Source: Gymnodinialimonas sp. 202GB13-11
GTDB lineage: Bacteria; Pseudomonadota; Alphaproteobacteria; Rhodobacterales; Rhodobacteraceae
Direction: 5' to 3'
Length of the DNA stretch: 64,000 nucleotides
Assembly (NCBI RefSeq): GCF_040932485.1
Contig: NZ_JBFRBH010000001.1
Location: forward strand, 3,460,212-3,524,211
Shown here: positions 39,874 through 49,655 of the stretch, one piece after another
Layout: every line of letters begins with the position of its first letter
Numbering within the stretch: the first letter of the stretch is position 1
Program-made: the position numbers and the translations under genes
Notes under the pieces: model-generated
What the model saw: only the letters and a program-made list of their open reading frames with translations
Databases searched by the model: none
Told to the model about the DNA's origin: nothing

Positions 39874-39952
39874 GTCTGCTCCGGTGTTTCGAGGCAACCT
39901 GACATAGGTGCCATCGAACCGCCAGCCGCAGCAGAACGACCCAGCGTAACGC

Positions 39953-39981
39953 AAAGAGGCCGCCCCAGAATGGGACGGCCT
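39953..39981 (-). terminator. Terminator downstream of the 40009 gene
   Basis: On the minus strand AGGCCGTCCC pairs with GGGGCGGCCT around a five-base loop, followed by CTTTG. It separates the secreted protein gene from the NYN gene. The reverse strand also ends in TTTC, so it may act both ways. Confidence 0.65.
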
Positions 39982-40008
39982 TTCAAATCTTGAACTGGCG
40001 CGCTTGGC

Positions 40009-40425
40009 TTACTTGGTTGCAGCAGGCGCCGGGGCCGGAGCCGCGCCGCCAGGGACGCCGTTGCCGTCAACGACTTCATCCCAGATATCGCCAAGACGGT
40101 CCGCGATGGTTTCGCGCGCATCGCTGTCGTCATCGTAATTGTAGACGACAAGGAACGGCTCAACGAAACCGCCGTCTTCCGCACAGATGAACAGGCCATC
40201 AACCACTTCACCGCGCAAGTCGTAGCCGCCAACAGTCCAGTTCGACCGGCCCGTAAAGCCATCGCCACCAAAGCGCGCGCGATAGGTGTTAAAGGTCGTC
40301 TCTGCGTAGTTCATGCAGGTATCCAGATCGCCGATGGCCGAAAAGTCTGTCACGGTCCAACCTTCGGCCTGCGCACCACCCGCGGCGGCAAGGGAAAGAG
40401 TAGCTGCAATAAGCGTCTTTTTCAT
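40009..40425 (-). CDS. Secreted protein of unknown function, 138 aa
   Basis: Signal peptide MKKTLIAATLSLAAAGGAQA with cleavage near residue 20. The mature part begins EGWTVTDFSAIGDLDTCMNY, has two cysteines and an acidic stretch YNYDDDSDARETIADRL, and ends in an Ala/Pro repeat tail. Not recognised. AAAGGA precedes ATG 40425. It follows the formaldehyde dehydrogenase gene with a 35-bp gap, then a terminator. Confidence 0.78.
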   Translation of the reverse strand: MKKTLIAATLSLAAAGGAQAEGWTVTDFSAIGDLDTCMNYAETTFNTYRARFGGDGFTGRSNWTVGGYDLRGEVVDGLFICAEDGGFVEPFLVVYNYDDDSDARETIADRLGDIWDEVVDGNGVPGGAAPAPAPAATK

Positions 40426-40460
40426 TTGGGGTCCTTTCAAAAGTCTTTCTTGGGGAAGGG

Positions 40461-41573
<1,113 letters not shown>

Positions 41574-41648
41574 TTTTCCTAGTCCTCCCACAGACTTGCT
41601 TTGATGCCAGACTGTGACAAACTCGCCATCAAAGCAACGGAGGATAGC

Positions 41649-41924
41649 ATGACCCGGTTTGCCCTTTTGTCTGTCATTTGCGTGATCGCGTCGTGTGCGC
41701 CCACCGATCCCTTTGCAGACTTCGATGCCTTAGGCCCCGACGCGTGCGGTGCGGATGCGGCGCAAGGGCTGGTTGGTCAGCCCCTTGAGGCCGCTGCGGG
41801 GGTCACTGCACCGGGCGGCGTCCGACGCATCGGGCCGGAAGATCTGGTAACAACGGATTTGGCTCCGGAGCGCATGAACATTTGGCATGACGGCACAACG
41901 ATCACGCGCATCACCTGCAGCTGA
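41649..41924 (+). CDS. I78-type inhibitor-like lipoprotein (copy 1)
   Basis: 91 residues. The leader ends in a lipobox-like VIASC (Cys about residue 16). The mature domain has [35 protein letters not shown] and ends ITRITCS, the pattern of the I78 peptidase-inhibitor family (Cys near each end, G-L-x-G-x-P/L, R-x-I-x-P, N-I). Such proteins are thought to inhibit serine proteases in the periplasm. First of three such genes in a row. ATG 41649 follows GGAGGATAGC. Confidence 0.78.
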   Translation: MTRFALLSVICVIASCAPTDPFADFDALGPDACGADAAQGLVGQPLEAAAGVTAPGGVRRIGPEDLVTTDLAPERMNIWHDGTTITRITCS

Positions 41925-41987
41925 GGGTCGGGGAGTCCTTACCCTACGCGCTCGTGAGTAGTATTTCAGGCCGCCTCCGGCCATGAC

Positions 41988-42013
41988 ATCTCCAGATTTT
42001 AGATTTTGGAGAT
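41988..42013 (+). promoter_or_regulatory. Hairpin covering the ribosome-binding site of I78 copy 2
   Basis: ATCTCCA (41988-41994) pairs perfectly with TGGAGAT (42007-42013) around a 12-nt AT-rich loop. The right arm contains the GGAGA Shine-Dalgarno, 7 nt before ATG 42020. Weak, short stem: it could melt or be opened by a factor, acting as a translational switch. Confidence 0.5.
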
Positions 42014-42019
42014 TTCACA

Positions 42020-42370
42020 ATGACCCCTTCCTTCAAGGCGATTGCCGCCGCCCTTCTTGTCACCCTCACCCCGCTGGCCGCCAGCGCCCAATCCTTTGGC
42101 ATTGGCCATACTGGCCCCGGCAGCTGGCCGAATAGCATCAACGGCACGCTCCCCACCCCCGGCCAGAGTGTTGGCACGCCGGTCCTCGTTACGGATTGCG
42201 GTGCCGCACGTCTGCAAGATTTTCTGGGTCGCAACATACGTCACGTTACCGTTCCCTCCAGGGCGCGGGTGATCGGCCCCGATACGATCGTGACCTTTGA
42301 TTACCGCACGGACCGCCTGAACATCGCTTATGAAGGTTATGGCACCATCACGCGGGTCTATTGCGGGTGA
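42020..42370 (+). CDS. I78-type inhibitor-like secreted protein (copy 2)
   Basis: 116 residues with signal peptide (TPLAASA-Q, about residue 24), then a 30-residue Gly/Pro/Ser spacer and an I78-like domain: DCGAARLQDFLGRNI, VIGPDTIVTFDYRTDRLN and a last CG at the C-terminus. Same order as copies 1 and 3. The ribosome site is inside a hairpin (41988-42013). Probable periplasmic protease inhibitor; inhibitor activity is inferred from family only. Confidence 0.8.
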   Translation: MTPSFKAIAAALLVTLTPLAASAQSFGIGHTGPGSWPNSINGTLPTPGQSVGTPVLVTDCGAARLQDFLGRNIRHVTVPSRARVIGPDTIVTFDYRTDRLNIAYEGYGTITRVYCG

Positions 42371-42386
42371 TCTGATCGTCTGCCTT

Positions 42387-42417
42387 TGTGGGTGTGAGCG
42401 AAAAAGCTTCACCCACA
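42387..42417 (+). other. Stem-loop between I78 copies 2 and 3
   Basis: TGTGGGTG(t)GAGC pairs with GCTTCACCCACA around GAAAAA. No T-run follows, so it is more likely an mRNA processing or stability element than an intrinsic terminator. Confidence 0.45.
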
Positions 42418-42505
42418 CCCAAGGATGGGGCGCGCAGCCGCGTCATAAGCATGACTAAGACCTGCAACCGGCCAATTGCGCCCCATTCCCACGGAGAGTT
42501 TTCCC

Positions 42506-42790
42506 ATGTCCGTTTCCAAAACCCTCGCCACTGCGGCTTTCCTTACAGCGCTGATCCCCTCCATAGCGGCAGCGCAGGACACCACCCCCGAGGCCGGTCC
42601 TATGGAGGCGACCCCGTGCGGTGCCGAGCATTTTCAGGACCTCATCGGCACCCATGTCAGTGAGGTCGCGCTGCCCGAAAACGCGGAAGTGGTTCGGCCC
42701 AACACGATCCGCACGATGATATACTTGGCCGAACGGCTCAACATCGGGTTGGACGAAAACGACCATGTAGCACTTGTCTACTGCGGGTGA
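42506..42790 (+). CDS. I78-type inhibitor-like secreted protein (copy 3)
   Basis: 94 residues. Signal peptide ends SIAAA-Q near residue 23. The mature part has PCGAEHFQDLIGTHV, VRPNTIRTMIYLAERLNIGLD and the final CG, matching copies 1 and 2. GGAGAG precedes ATG 42506. The three copies differ strongly in sequence, so the array is old or has diversified. It ends 137 bp before rimP. Confidence 0.8.
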   Translation: MSVSKTLATAAFLTALIPSIAAAQDTTPEAGPMEATPCGAEHFQDLIGTHVSEVALPENAEVVRPNTIRTMIYLAERLNIGLDENDHVALVYCG

Positions 42791-42818
42791 TCTGCCAGCC
42801 GTACGCCGCGCCTTGCGC

Positions 42819-42911
42819 TTGGGAATGATTCCCCCTATGTACCGCTCAACAGCGGCGCTGGGGAAACTTGGCACCACCGGAAAATCAGCGGGCCGCACGG
42901 CCCGCTTTTTC
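42819..42911 (+). promoter_or_regulatory. rimP leader with attenuator-like terminator
   Basis: Three successive hairpins: GGGAA-TGA-TTCCC (42821-42833), CCGCT-CAAC-AGCGG (42842-42855) and the strong AGCGGGCCG-CA-CGGCCCGCT (42887-42906) with TTTTT to 42910. The last is a classic intrinsic terminator, only 17 nt before the rimP ATG. That leaves no room for a promoter downstream, so rimP transcription should pass through it. Confidence 0.6.
42887..42910 (+). terminator. Rho-independent terminator ahead of rimP
   Basis: Nine-base-pair perfect GC stem (AGCGGGCCG / CGGCCCGCT) plus T5. It may end the I78 transcript, attenuate rimP-nusA-infB, or both. Confidence 0.8.
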
Positions 42912-42927
42912 GTTTCTAGGACCCTTG

Positions 42928-43512
42928 ATGTCTGACCTGATCGCAAAGACCGCCATCGACCGTCGCATGGCTGAAATCCTCATCCCGGTGATTGAAAACC
43001 TAGGGTTCGAGGTTGTGCGCATTCGCGTGATGGGCGGCAAGACGAACACGCTGCAAGTCATGGCTGAACGCCCCGAAGGCGGGATCGAAGTGGACGAATG
43101 CGCCGAGATTTCGAATGCGATCTCTGTGGTGCTCGACGTCGAGGACCCTCTGGAAGACGCTTATGCGTTGGAAGTCTCCAGCCCCGGTATCGACCGGCCT
43201 CTGACCCGCCTGAAGGATTTCGAGACCTTCGAAGGGTATGAGGCCAAGGTCGAGACGACCGACATGATCGACGGCCGCCGCCGCTTCAAAGGCGTGCTCG
43301 CCGGTGTTGAGGGCGAAGATGTGCTTCTGAACCTCGACGTGAACGGCGAAACCCAAACGGTCGGTCTGAATTTCGATTGGCTCAGCGACGCGAAACTCGT
43401 CCTGACCGACGACCTGATCAAAGAGATGCTCAAGCAACGCAAGGAAGCGGGCATCATCGACGAAACCCAGTTTGACGAAATCGAGGAAGACCCCTCGACG
43501 CCTGAGGAGTAA
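42928..43512 (+). CDS. rimP: Ribosome maturation factor RimP
   Basis: 194-residue cytoplasmic factor for 30S subunit maturation. The N-terminal domain ([15 protein letters not shown]) and the SSPGIDRPL signature (about residues 87-95) followed by an Sm-like C-terminal half identify it. The acidic tail is longer than in E. coli (150 aa). First gene of rimP-nusA-ylxR-infB, with nusA 5 bp downstream. Confidence 0.95.
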   Translation: MSDLIAKTAIDRRMAEILIPVIENLGFEVVRIRVMGGKTNTLQVMAERPEGGIEVDECAEISNAISVVLDVEDPLEDAYALEVSSPGIDRPLTRLKDFETFEGYEAKVETTDMIDGRRRFKGVLAGVEGEDVLLNLDVNGETQTVGLNFDWLSDAKLVLTDDLIKEMLKQRKEAGIIDETQFDEIEEDPSTPEE

Positions 43513-43517
43513 GACCC

Positions 43518-45290
43518 ATGGCCATCACATCAGCCAACCAGCTGGAACTGTTGCAAACCGCCGAAGCGGTGGCGCGCGAAAAGATGATCGACCCCAATCT
43601 GGTGGTCGAGGCGATGGAAGAGTCGCTGGCCCGCGCAGCGAAGTCTCGCTACGGCAGCGAACTTGATATCCGCGTCTCCATCGACCGCAAGACGGGCCGC
43701 GCCACGTTCACCCGCGTGCGCACTGTCACCGATCCCGAGCTTCTCGAAAACGACAAGGCGGAAATGCCGCCTGAAGAAGCGACGGCGCTCATCAAGGGCG
43801 ACCGTCCGAATGTCGTCGTTTTCAACGCCAAGTCGCACATCTATGACGAAGAAGGTGAGTTGGTTGAAACTAAGGATGTGAAGCGTTTCGTTCTGCGCGC
43901 GCCCACGGAAACCGACCGGATGCTGACTGAGGGCATCGACCAGAATGTTGAGCCGCAGCTTGGCGACATGATCGCCGATGAAGTGCCGCCGGTCGAAATG
44001 GGCCGGATCGCCGCGCAATCCGCCAAGCAGGTGATCCTGCAAAAGGTGCGCGAAGCTGAGCGTGACCGTCAGTACGAAGAATTCAAGGACCGCGCAGGCA
44101 CCATCATCAACGGTGTCGTCAAGCGTGAAGAATACGGCAACGTCATCGTCGACGTGGGTGCCGGTGAAGCGCAACTGCGCCGGAATGAGAAGATCGGCCG
44201 CGAAGCCTATCGCAACGGCGACCGCATCCGCTGCTACATCAAGGATGTCCGTCGTGAGAATCGCGGCCACCAGATTTTCCTGAGCCGCACCGCGCCGGAA
44301 TTCATGGCCGAGCTGTTCAAGATGGAAGTGCCCGAGATTTACGACGGCATTATCGAGATCAAGGCCGTGGCCCGTGACCCGGGTTCGCGCGCCAAGATCG
44401 CCGTGATCTCGTACGATGGTGGCATCGACCCGGTGGGTGCCTGCGTTGGTATGCGCGGCTCGCGCGTGCAGGCCGTCGTGAACGAGCTTCAGGGCGAAAA
44501 GATCGACATCATCCCCTGGAACGAAGATGCGCCGACCTTCCTAGTGAACGCGCTTCAGCCCGCCGAGGTGACCAAGGTTGTTCTCGACGAAGACGCCGGC
44601 AAGATCGAAGTCGTGGTGCCTGATGAGCAACTTTCCCTAGCCATTGGCCGTCGCGGCCAGAACGTGCGTCTGGCCAGCCAATTGACAGGCCTCGACATCG
44701 ACATCCTCACCGAAGAAGAGGAATCGAAGCGTCGTCAGGCGGAATTCGAAGAGCGCACCAAGCTGTTCATGGACACACTCGACCTCGACGAATTCTTCGC
44801 ACAGCTTCTGGTCTCCGAAGGCTTCACCGCCTTGGAAGAGGTCGCCTATGTGGAGTTGGACGAGCTTCTGGTTATCGATGGTGTCGACGAGGACACCGCG
44901 AACGAATTGCAGGCCCGTGCCCGCGACTATCTCGAAGAGCAGAATAAAAAGGCGCTTGAACAGGCGAAAGAGCTTGGCGTCGAAGATAGTCTCATTGAAT
45001 TTGAGGGCCTCACGCCCCAAATGTTGGTGGCCCTTGGCGAAGACGGCGTGAAGACGCTTGAGGATTTCGCAACCTGTGCGGACTGGGAACTGGCCGGTGG
45101 CTGGACAACCGTCGACGGGGAACGCGTCAAGGATGACGGCCTTCTGGAACCTTTCGATGTGACGCTTGAGGAGGCGCAGAACATGGTAATGACTGCACGT
45201 CTGCAACTCGGCTGGGTGACCATCGAGGAGCTTGAGGCGCAAGCCGCCGCCGAAGCCGAAGCTGCTGCAGAGGAGACGGCAGAGGGCTAA
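43518..45290 (+). CDS. nusA: Transcription termination/antitermination factor NusA
   Basis: 590 residues, longer than the 495 of E. coli. The N-terminal RNA-polymerase-binding domain covers about 1-130, S1 domain about 135-200, and two KH domains follow (VGACVGMRGSRVQAVV near 310; LAIGRRGQNVRLAS near 374). A C-terminal region has two acidic helix-hairpin-helix-like repeats and an Ala/Glu-rich tail. NusA modulates pausing, termination and antitermination; it could act on its own leader. Confidence 0.95.
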   Translation: MAITSANQLELLQTAEAVAREKMIDPNLVVEAMEESLARAAKSRYGSELDIRVSIDRKTGRATFTRVRTVTDPELLENDKAEMPPEEATALIKGDRPNVVVFNAKSHIYDEEGELVETKDVKRFVLRAPTETDRMLTEGIDQNVEPQLGDMIADEVPPVEMGRIAAQSAKQVILQKVREAERDRQYEEFKDRAGTIINGVVKREEYGNVIVDVGAGEAQLRRNEKIGREAYRNGDRIRCYIKDVRRENRGHQIFLSRTAPEFMAELFKMEVPEIYDGIIEIKAVARDPGSRAKIAVISYDGGIDPVGACVGMRGSRVQAVVNELQGEKIDIIPWNEDAPTFLVNALQPAEVTKVVLDEDAGKIEVVVPDEQLSLAIGRRGQNVRLASQLTGLDIDILTEEEESKRRQAEFEERTKLFMDTLDLDEFFAQLLVSEGFTALEEVAYVELDELLVIDGVDEDTANELQARARDYLEEQNKKALEQAKELGVEDSLIEFEGLTPQMLVALGEDGVKTLEDFATCADWELAGGWTTVDGERVKDDGLLEPFDVTLEEAQNMVMTARLQLGWVTIEELEAQAAAEAEAAAEETAEG

Positions 45291-45315
45291 CGCCCTCTGG
45301 CCCGCGCCCGCGCTG

Positions 45316-45948
45316 ATGAGCCGCGGTGGCCGACATAAGGACCGGAGCGACGGTCCCGAACGCAAGTGCATCGCCACGGGTGAAGTCGCGCCAAAGCGCG
45401 GCTTGATCCGCTTTGTGGTCGCACCGGATGGGCAGATCGCACCGGATATTCTGGAACGTCTGCCCGGTCGGGGCATTTGGGTCAGCGCGGATCGAGCGGC
45501 CATGGAACTAGCGGTGAAGAAGAACCTCTTCTCTCGTGCGGCTAAGCAACAGGTTCAGATGTCCGAGGATTTGGTTGACCGTGTTGAAGCCGCTTTGGCC
45601 CGCCGTCTGACCGACCTGATCGCGCTCAATCGCAAGGCTGGTGGCGCGGTCGCAGGCTTCGAAAAGGTGAAGGATTGGCTGGCCACGAAGAAGGTCGCCG
45701 TATTGCTCCAGGCCTCTGACGGGTCCGAGCGTGGAAAATCAAAACTCTGGACCCCGGAAGGGGCCCGGTATTTCAGCGTCCTGACAGCCCAGGAATTGGG
45801 TTTGGCATTCGGACGCCAAAGTGTGATACATGGCGCGCTTGCCGCTGGTGGACTCGCCCCCCGTGTTGTAGAGGGGGCCGCGAAACTCCAGGGACTGCGC
45901 ATTGCAGACGGTGGCCAGACCACCGGGAAAGACGAAAAAGACGCATGA
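45316..45948 (+). CDS. YlxR-like RNA-binding protein (DUF448) with L7Ae-like C-terminus
   Basis: 210 residues. The YlxR domain is [10 protein letters not shown]...[17 protein letters not shown] (about residues 14-65). The second half (about 95-190) looks like an L7Ae-type fold as in other alphaproteobacterial versions. Always found between nusA and infB. Its stop overlaps the infB start by 4 bp (ATGA). ATG 45316 is chosen; the longer frame reads back into nusA. Confidence 0.88.
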   Translation: MSRGGRHKDRSDGPERKCIATGEVAPKRGLIRFVVAPDGQIAPDILERLPGRGIWVSADRAAMELAVKKNLFSRAAKQQVQMSEDLVDRVEAALARRLTDLIALNRKAGGAVAGFEKVKDWLATKKVAVLLQASDGSERGKSKLWTPEGARYFSVLTAQELGLAFGRQSVIHGALAAGGLAPRVVEGAAKLQGLRIADGGQTTGKDEKDA

Positions 45949-48422
45949 GCGATCAGGACGGAAAAAAACCTTTGGGCCTCTCCGGTGGGGCTCGGTCAGG
46001 CCGCGTGAACCAAAGCTTCTCACGTGGGCGGACGAAGTCTGTTGTTGTCGAGACCAAGCGCAAGCGCGTGATGGTGCCCAAGCCCGGTGCCCAATCGGCG
46101 GCCGCGCAGAATGCCGAAGGCGGCAAGCGCGAGAAGTCGGTCCCAGACGCAGAGATGGAGCGCCGTCTAAAGGCATTGCAGGCCGCCAAAGCCCGCGAAG
46201 CCGAAGACGAAGAGCGCCGCGTCGCCGAAGAGCGTGAGCGCGAAGAAGAACGCGCCCGCCGCCGTGCAGAGGCCGAGGCCAAGGAACGCGAAGAGCGTGA
46301 GCGCGAAGATGCGCTGAAGGCCAAGGAAGAAGAAGATGCCCGTCGCAAGGCCGAGGAAGAGGCGCGCCGCAACGCACCGCCTCCGGCCGCTGATGCAGCC
46401 GCCGCCGCCGGTGCCGCCGCAGGCGCGCCACGTGGTGGCGCCAAGCAGGCCCCCGCCCGCCGTGAGCCGGAGCGTGACAACAAACGCAACGACCGCGGTC
46501 GTGGCAACGATGGCGGCAACCGCCGCTCGGGCAAGCTGACCGTGAACCAAGCGCTGTCAGGCGGTGAAGGTGGGCGCCAACGCTCGCTTGCCGCGATGAA
46601 GCGCAAACAGGAACGCCAGCGCCAAAAGGCAATGGGCGGTTCGGTCGACCGCGAAAAGGTCACGCGCGACGTGCAGGTGCCTGAAACCATCGTTGTGTCC
46701 GAACTGGCCAACCGCATGACCGAAAAGGTCGCCGATGTGGTCAAGGCGCTGATGAACAACGGCATGATGGTCACTCAGAACCAAGTGATCGACGCCGATA
46801 CGGCGGAACTAATCGTCGAGGAATTTGGCCACCGTGTTCAGCGTGTGTCCGATGCGGACGTGGAAGATGTGATCGACGCGGTGGAAGATGCACCCGAAGA
46901 TCTGCAGGCGCGTCCGCCGGTCATCACGATCATGGGCCATGTCGACCACGGCAAGACCTCGCTGCTCGACAAGATCCGGCAGGCGAACGTTGTCTCCGGC
47001 GAAGCTGGCGGTATCACGCAGCATATCGGCGCCTATCAGGTCACAACCGAAAGCGGCGCGGTGTTGTCGTTCCTCGACACACCCGGCCACGCGGCGTTTA
47101 CGTCGATGCGGGCGCGCGGTGCTCAGGTGACTGACATTGTTGTTTTGGTTGTCGCTGCAGATGACGCTGTAATGCCTCAGACGATCGAGGCGATTAACCA
47201 CGCCAAGGCGGCTGAAGTGCCGATGATCGTGGCCATCAACAAGATCGACCGTCCTGCGGCTGATCCAATGAAAGTCCGCACCGATCTGCTTCAGCATGAG
47301 GTGATTGTTGAGGCGATGTCCGGCGAAGTGCAGGACGTCGAGGTTTCGGCGATGACCGGCCAGGGCCTTCCTGAACTGTTGGAAGCCATCGCGCTCCAGG
47401 CCGAATTGCTGGAACTGAAGGCCAACCCCGACCGTGCCGCCCAAGGTGCTGTCATTGAAGCGCAGCTTGACGTGGGCCGTGGCCCCGTCGCGACCGTGCT
47501 GGTCGAAAACGGCACGCTCAAGCAAGGTGATATCTTCGTCGTGGGTGAGCAGTGGGGTAAAGTCCGCGCGCTCGTCAACGACCAAGGTGATCGAGTGAAG
47601 GAAGCCGGGCCGTCCGTTCCGGTCGAGGTCCTGGGCCTCAACGGCACGCCTGAGGCTGGTGACGTTCTCAACGTTGTCGACACCGAGGCGCAGGCCCGTG
47701 AGATCGCGGAATATCGCGAGCAAGCCGCCAAGGACAAACGCGCCGCCGCGGGTGCTGCAACCACGCTTGATCAGCTTCTGGCAAATGCCAAAGCAGATCA
47801 GAACGTGGCCGAATTGCAGATCGTGGTGAAAGCCGACGTTCAGGGCTCTGCCGAAGCAATCGTTCAGGCGCTTGAAAAGATCGGCAATGACGAAGTGCGT
47901 GTTCGCGTCCTGCACTACGGTGTGGGTGCGATTACGGAATCGGATATCGGCCTCGCCGAAGCATCCGGTACACCGGTCATCGGCTTCAACGTCCGCGCCA
48001 ACGCACCTGCACGGGCATCGGCGAACCAGAAGGGCGTGGAAATCCGCTACTACAGCGTGATCTACGACCTTGTGGACGATGTGAAAGCTGCCGCATCTGG
48101 TCTTCTGGGCGCCGAAATCCGCGAGAACTTCATCGGTTACGCGACGATCAAGGAAACCTTCCGTGTCACGGGTGTCGGCAACGTTGCCGGTTGCCTTGTA
48201 ACCGAAGGCGTTGCACGCCGCTCCGCCGGTGTGCGCCTGCTTCGCGACGATGTTGTGATCCACGAAGGTACGTTGAAAACCCTCAAGCGCTTCAAGGATG
48301 AAGTGAAAGAGGTTCAGTCGGGCCAGGAATGCGGCATGGCCTTCGAGAACTACGACGACATTCGCCCGAACGATGTGATCGAGATCTTCGAACGGGAAGA
48401 GGTTGAGCGCTCGCTCACTTAA
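45945..48422 (+). CDS. infB: Translation initiation factor IF-2
   Basis: 825-residue GTPase delivering initiator tRNA to the 30S subunit. A long charged N-terminal region (Arg/Glu-rich coiled coil about 70-150, then Ala and Arg-Gly stretches) precedes the IF2_N motif. G1 is GHVDHGKTS (about residue 330), G3 DTPGH, G4 NKID. Domains II-IV follow. The operon ends here with a strong terminator at 48448; rbfA and truB are not adjacent. Confidence 0.95.
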   Translation: MSDQDGKKPLGLSGGARSGRVNQSFSRGRTKSVVVETKRKRVMVPKPGAQSAAAQNAEGGKREKSVPDAEMERRLKALQAAKAREAEDEERRVAEEREREEERARRRAEAEAKEREEREREDALKAKEEEDARRKAEEEARRNAPPPAADAAAAAGAAAGAPRGGAKQAPARREPERDNKRNDRGRGNDGGNRRSGKLTVNQALSGGEGGRQRSLAAMKRKQERQRQKAMGGSVDREKVTRDVQVPETIVVSELANRMTEKVADVVKALMNNGMMVTQNQVIDADTAELIVEEFGHRVQRVSDADVEDVIDAVEDAPEDLQARPPVITIMGHVDHGKTSLLDKIRQANVVSGEAGGITQHIGAYQVTTESGAVLSFLDTPGHAAFTSMRARGAQVTDIVVLVVAADDAVMPQTIEAINHAKAAEVPMIVAINKIDRPAADPMKVRTDLLQHEVIVEAMSGEVQDVEVSAMTGQGLPELLEAIALQAELLELKANPDRAAQGAVIEAQLDVGRGPVATVLVENGTLKQGDIFVVGEQWGKVRALVNDQGDRVKEAGPSVPVEVLGLNGTPEAGDVLNVVDTEAQAREIAEYREQAAKDKRAAAGAATTLDQLLANAKADQNVAELQIVVKADVQGSAEAIVQALEKIGNDEVRVRVLHYGVGAITESDIGLAEASGTPVIGFNVRANAPARASANQKGVEIRYYSVIYDLVDDVKAAASGLLGAEIRENFIGYATIKETFRVTGVGNVAGCLVTEGVARRSAGVRLLRDDVVIHEGTLKTLKRFKDEVKEVQSGQECGMAFENYDDIRPNDVIEIFEREEVERSLT

Positions 48423-48447
48423 TCTCGTCACAGGTTCAAGCATCGAA

Positions 48448-48473
48448 GGGCGCCCAATCGGGCGCCCTTTTTT
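48448..48473 (+). terminator. Rho-independent terminator of the rimP-infB operon
   Basis: GGGCGCCC-AATC-GGGCGCCC followed by six T, 25 bp after the infB stop. Confidence 0.9.
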
Positions 48474-48479
48474 CATATG

Positions 48480-48511
48480 AAAACGCCCCCCACCGTTTCG
48501 GGTGAGGGGCG
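48480..48511 (-). terminator. Terminator of the 48540 gene
   Basis: On the minus strand CGCCCCTCACC pairs with GGTGGGGGGCG around CGAAAC and is followed by TTTTC, 28 bp after the stop codon. It lies back to back with the infB terminator. Confidence 0.75.
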
Positions 48512-48539
48512 CGTCCGGGGGAGAGAAACCGGAGAAGTC

Positions 48540-48860
48540 TTACTCGTCTTCGAGCGACGCTGCGCGCAGGCGGTCGAAGATGTCAGCGCCATAGGCGGGC
48601 TGGCCGTTGACGAGCGTCGCGCCGTTCACGCCGCGCAGGTCGGAGGCGACATCCTGGTCGCTGTTGAGGATCTCGAAGGTCTGACCAAGCGCGCCGCTGG
48701 GCGACACCGACTGGCCAACACCGTTCACATTGGTGCGCTCCAGCGCGTTGTCCTCGAACATGTTGAAGTGCTGGATCGCGGCGACGGAGGCTGCGGATTG
48801 GGCGAAAGCCGGGGCGGCAACGGTGGCGGCAACGGCGGCGATGAGAGCGATCTTTTTCAT
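48540..48860 (-). CDS. Small secreted protein, family A copy 2
   Basis: 106 residues. Signal peptide ends APAFA-Q near residue 21. The mature part carries IQHFNMFEDNALERTNV and ends GADIFDRLRAASLEDE, matching the landmarks of the 12255-12581 protein (HFNMS..DNA, AAIFERLMAAD). Function unknown, probably periplasmic. AGGA lies upstream of ATG 48860. It has its own terminator, so it is a single-gene unit like its paralogue. Confidence 0.82.
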   Translation of the reverse strand: MKKIALIAAVAATVAAPAFAQSAASVAAIQHFNMFEDNALERTNVNGVGQSVSPSGALGQTFEILNSDQDVASDLRGVNGATLVNGQPAYGADIFDRLRAASLEDE

Positions 48861-49022
48861 TTTACTGGTCCTATTCAGTTTTGGTGTGTGGGCCTGATTT
48901 GGGAGGTGGCCCGGGTTTGGTTTGGTTTCGGTGGAGAGCCTCTGTGGCCGTCCGATGAGATGAATATGCGGGGTGCGGGCCTGACATTCCATACACGGAA
49001 GCGCGAGAATTAGCGGATATAG

Positions 49023-49036
49023 GTGCACATGTGCAC
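49023..49036 (+). promoter_or_regulatory. 14-bp perfect palindrome between the 48540 gene and tspO
   Basis: GTGCACATGTGCAC, 163 bp upstream of the minus-strand 48540 gene and 105 bp past the tspO end. The rest of the 280-bp spacer 48861-49140 shows no gene. A regulator-binding site is possible; nothing else supports it. Confidence 0.3.
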
Positions 49037-49140
49037 AGACTTCCCCATGCGCTGCACGAACCCCACGCCCGCGTGATCACGGCTCGCGGCGGCGTGAGAC
49101 GGGGGAGGGTTGATTGAAATATTTGGAGGATTCGGAGGTC

Positions 49141-49614
49141 TTAGGCCGAGTCGCTTGCCGCCTGACCTGGGTTGAGCCGCCAAACGGCCAAGTTCAGTGC
49201 GCCAGCAACCGTGACCCACAGAAGATAAGGCGCCATGAGCCAGCCCGCCAATGCATCAAGCGCGAAGAAGCTAACCATGGAGCCGCACACGGCTAACCAC
49301 AGCAGAACAAGCACAAACATACCTGCCTTGATGCGTTCCAATCCGAAGAACACAGGCGTCCACAGAGTATTCAGGGCAATCTGCATCGCCCAGAACCCCA
49401 TGGCGTGGGCATTGCCATCCAAAACCGCAATGCGCGTCGCTGCATAGGCGGAGGCAAGGTAGAGGGTCGTCCACGCGACAGGAAACAGCCAGTCAGGCGG
49501 CGTCCACGAGGGCTTTGACAATGCGCGGTACCATTGGCCCGGCGGAAACATCGATCCGGTGGCCGCGGCCGCGCAGCAGGCCCCTAGAAACAAAAGAAAG
49601 ACGCTCCAATCCAT
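49141..49614 (-). CDS. tspO: TspO/MBR family protein
   Basis: 157-residue five-helix membrane protein. The diagnostic region is KPSWTPPDWLFPVAWTTLY (about residues 34-52), with many conserved tryptophans later. Family members bind porphyrins and, in Rhodobacter, modulate photosynthesis gene expression through tetrapyrrole traffic. No photosynthesis genes are seen in this window. It lies 41 bp downstream of the lytic transglycosylase gene on the same strand. Confidence 0.92.
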   Translation of the reverse strand: MDWSVFLLFLGACCAAAATGSMFPPGQWYRALSKPSWTPPDWLFPVAWTTLYLASAYAATRIAVLDGNAHAMGFWAMQIALNTLWTPVFFGLERIKAGMFVLVLLWLAVCGSMVSFFALDALAGWLMAPYLLWVTVAGALNLAVWRLNPGQAASDSA

Positions 49615-49655
49615 GCGTCATACCTACGGCAATCCGTCGGAACGTCCACCCCGCA

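Noticed and set aside
46809-48476. 555-codon frame antisense to infB
   Set aside because: Shadow of the infB reading frame; it also crosses the infB terminator.
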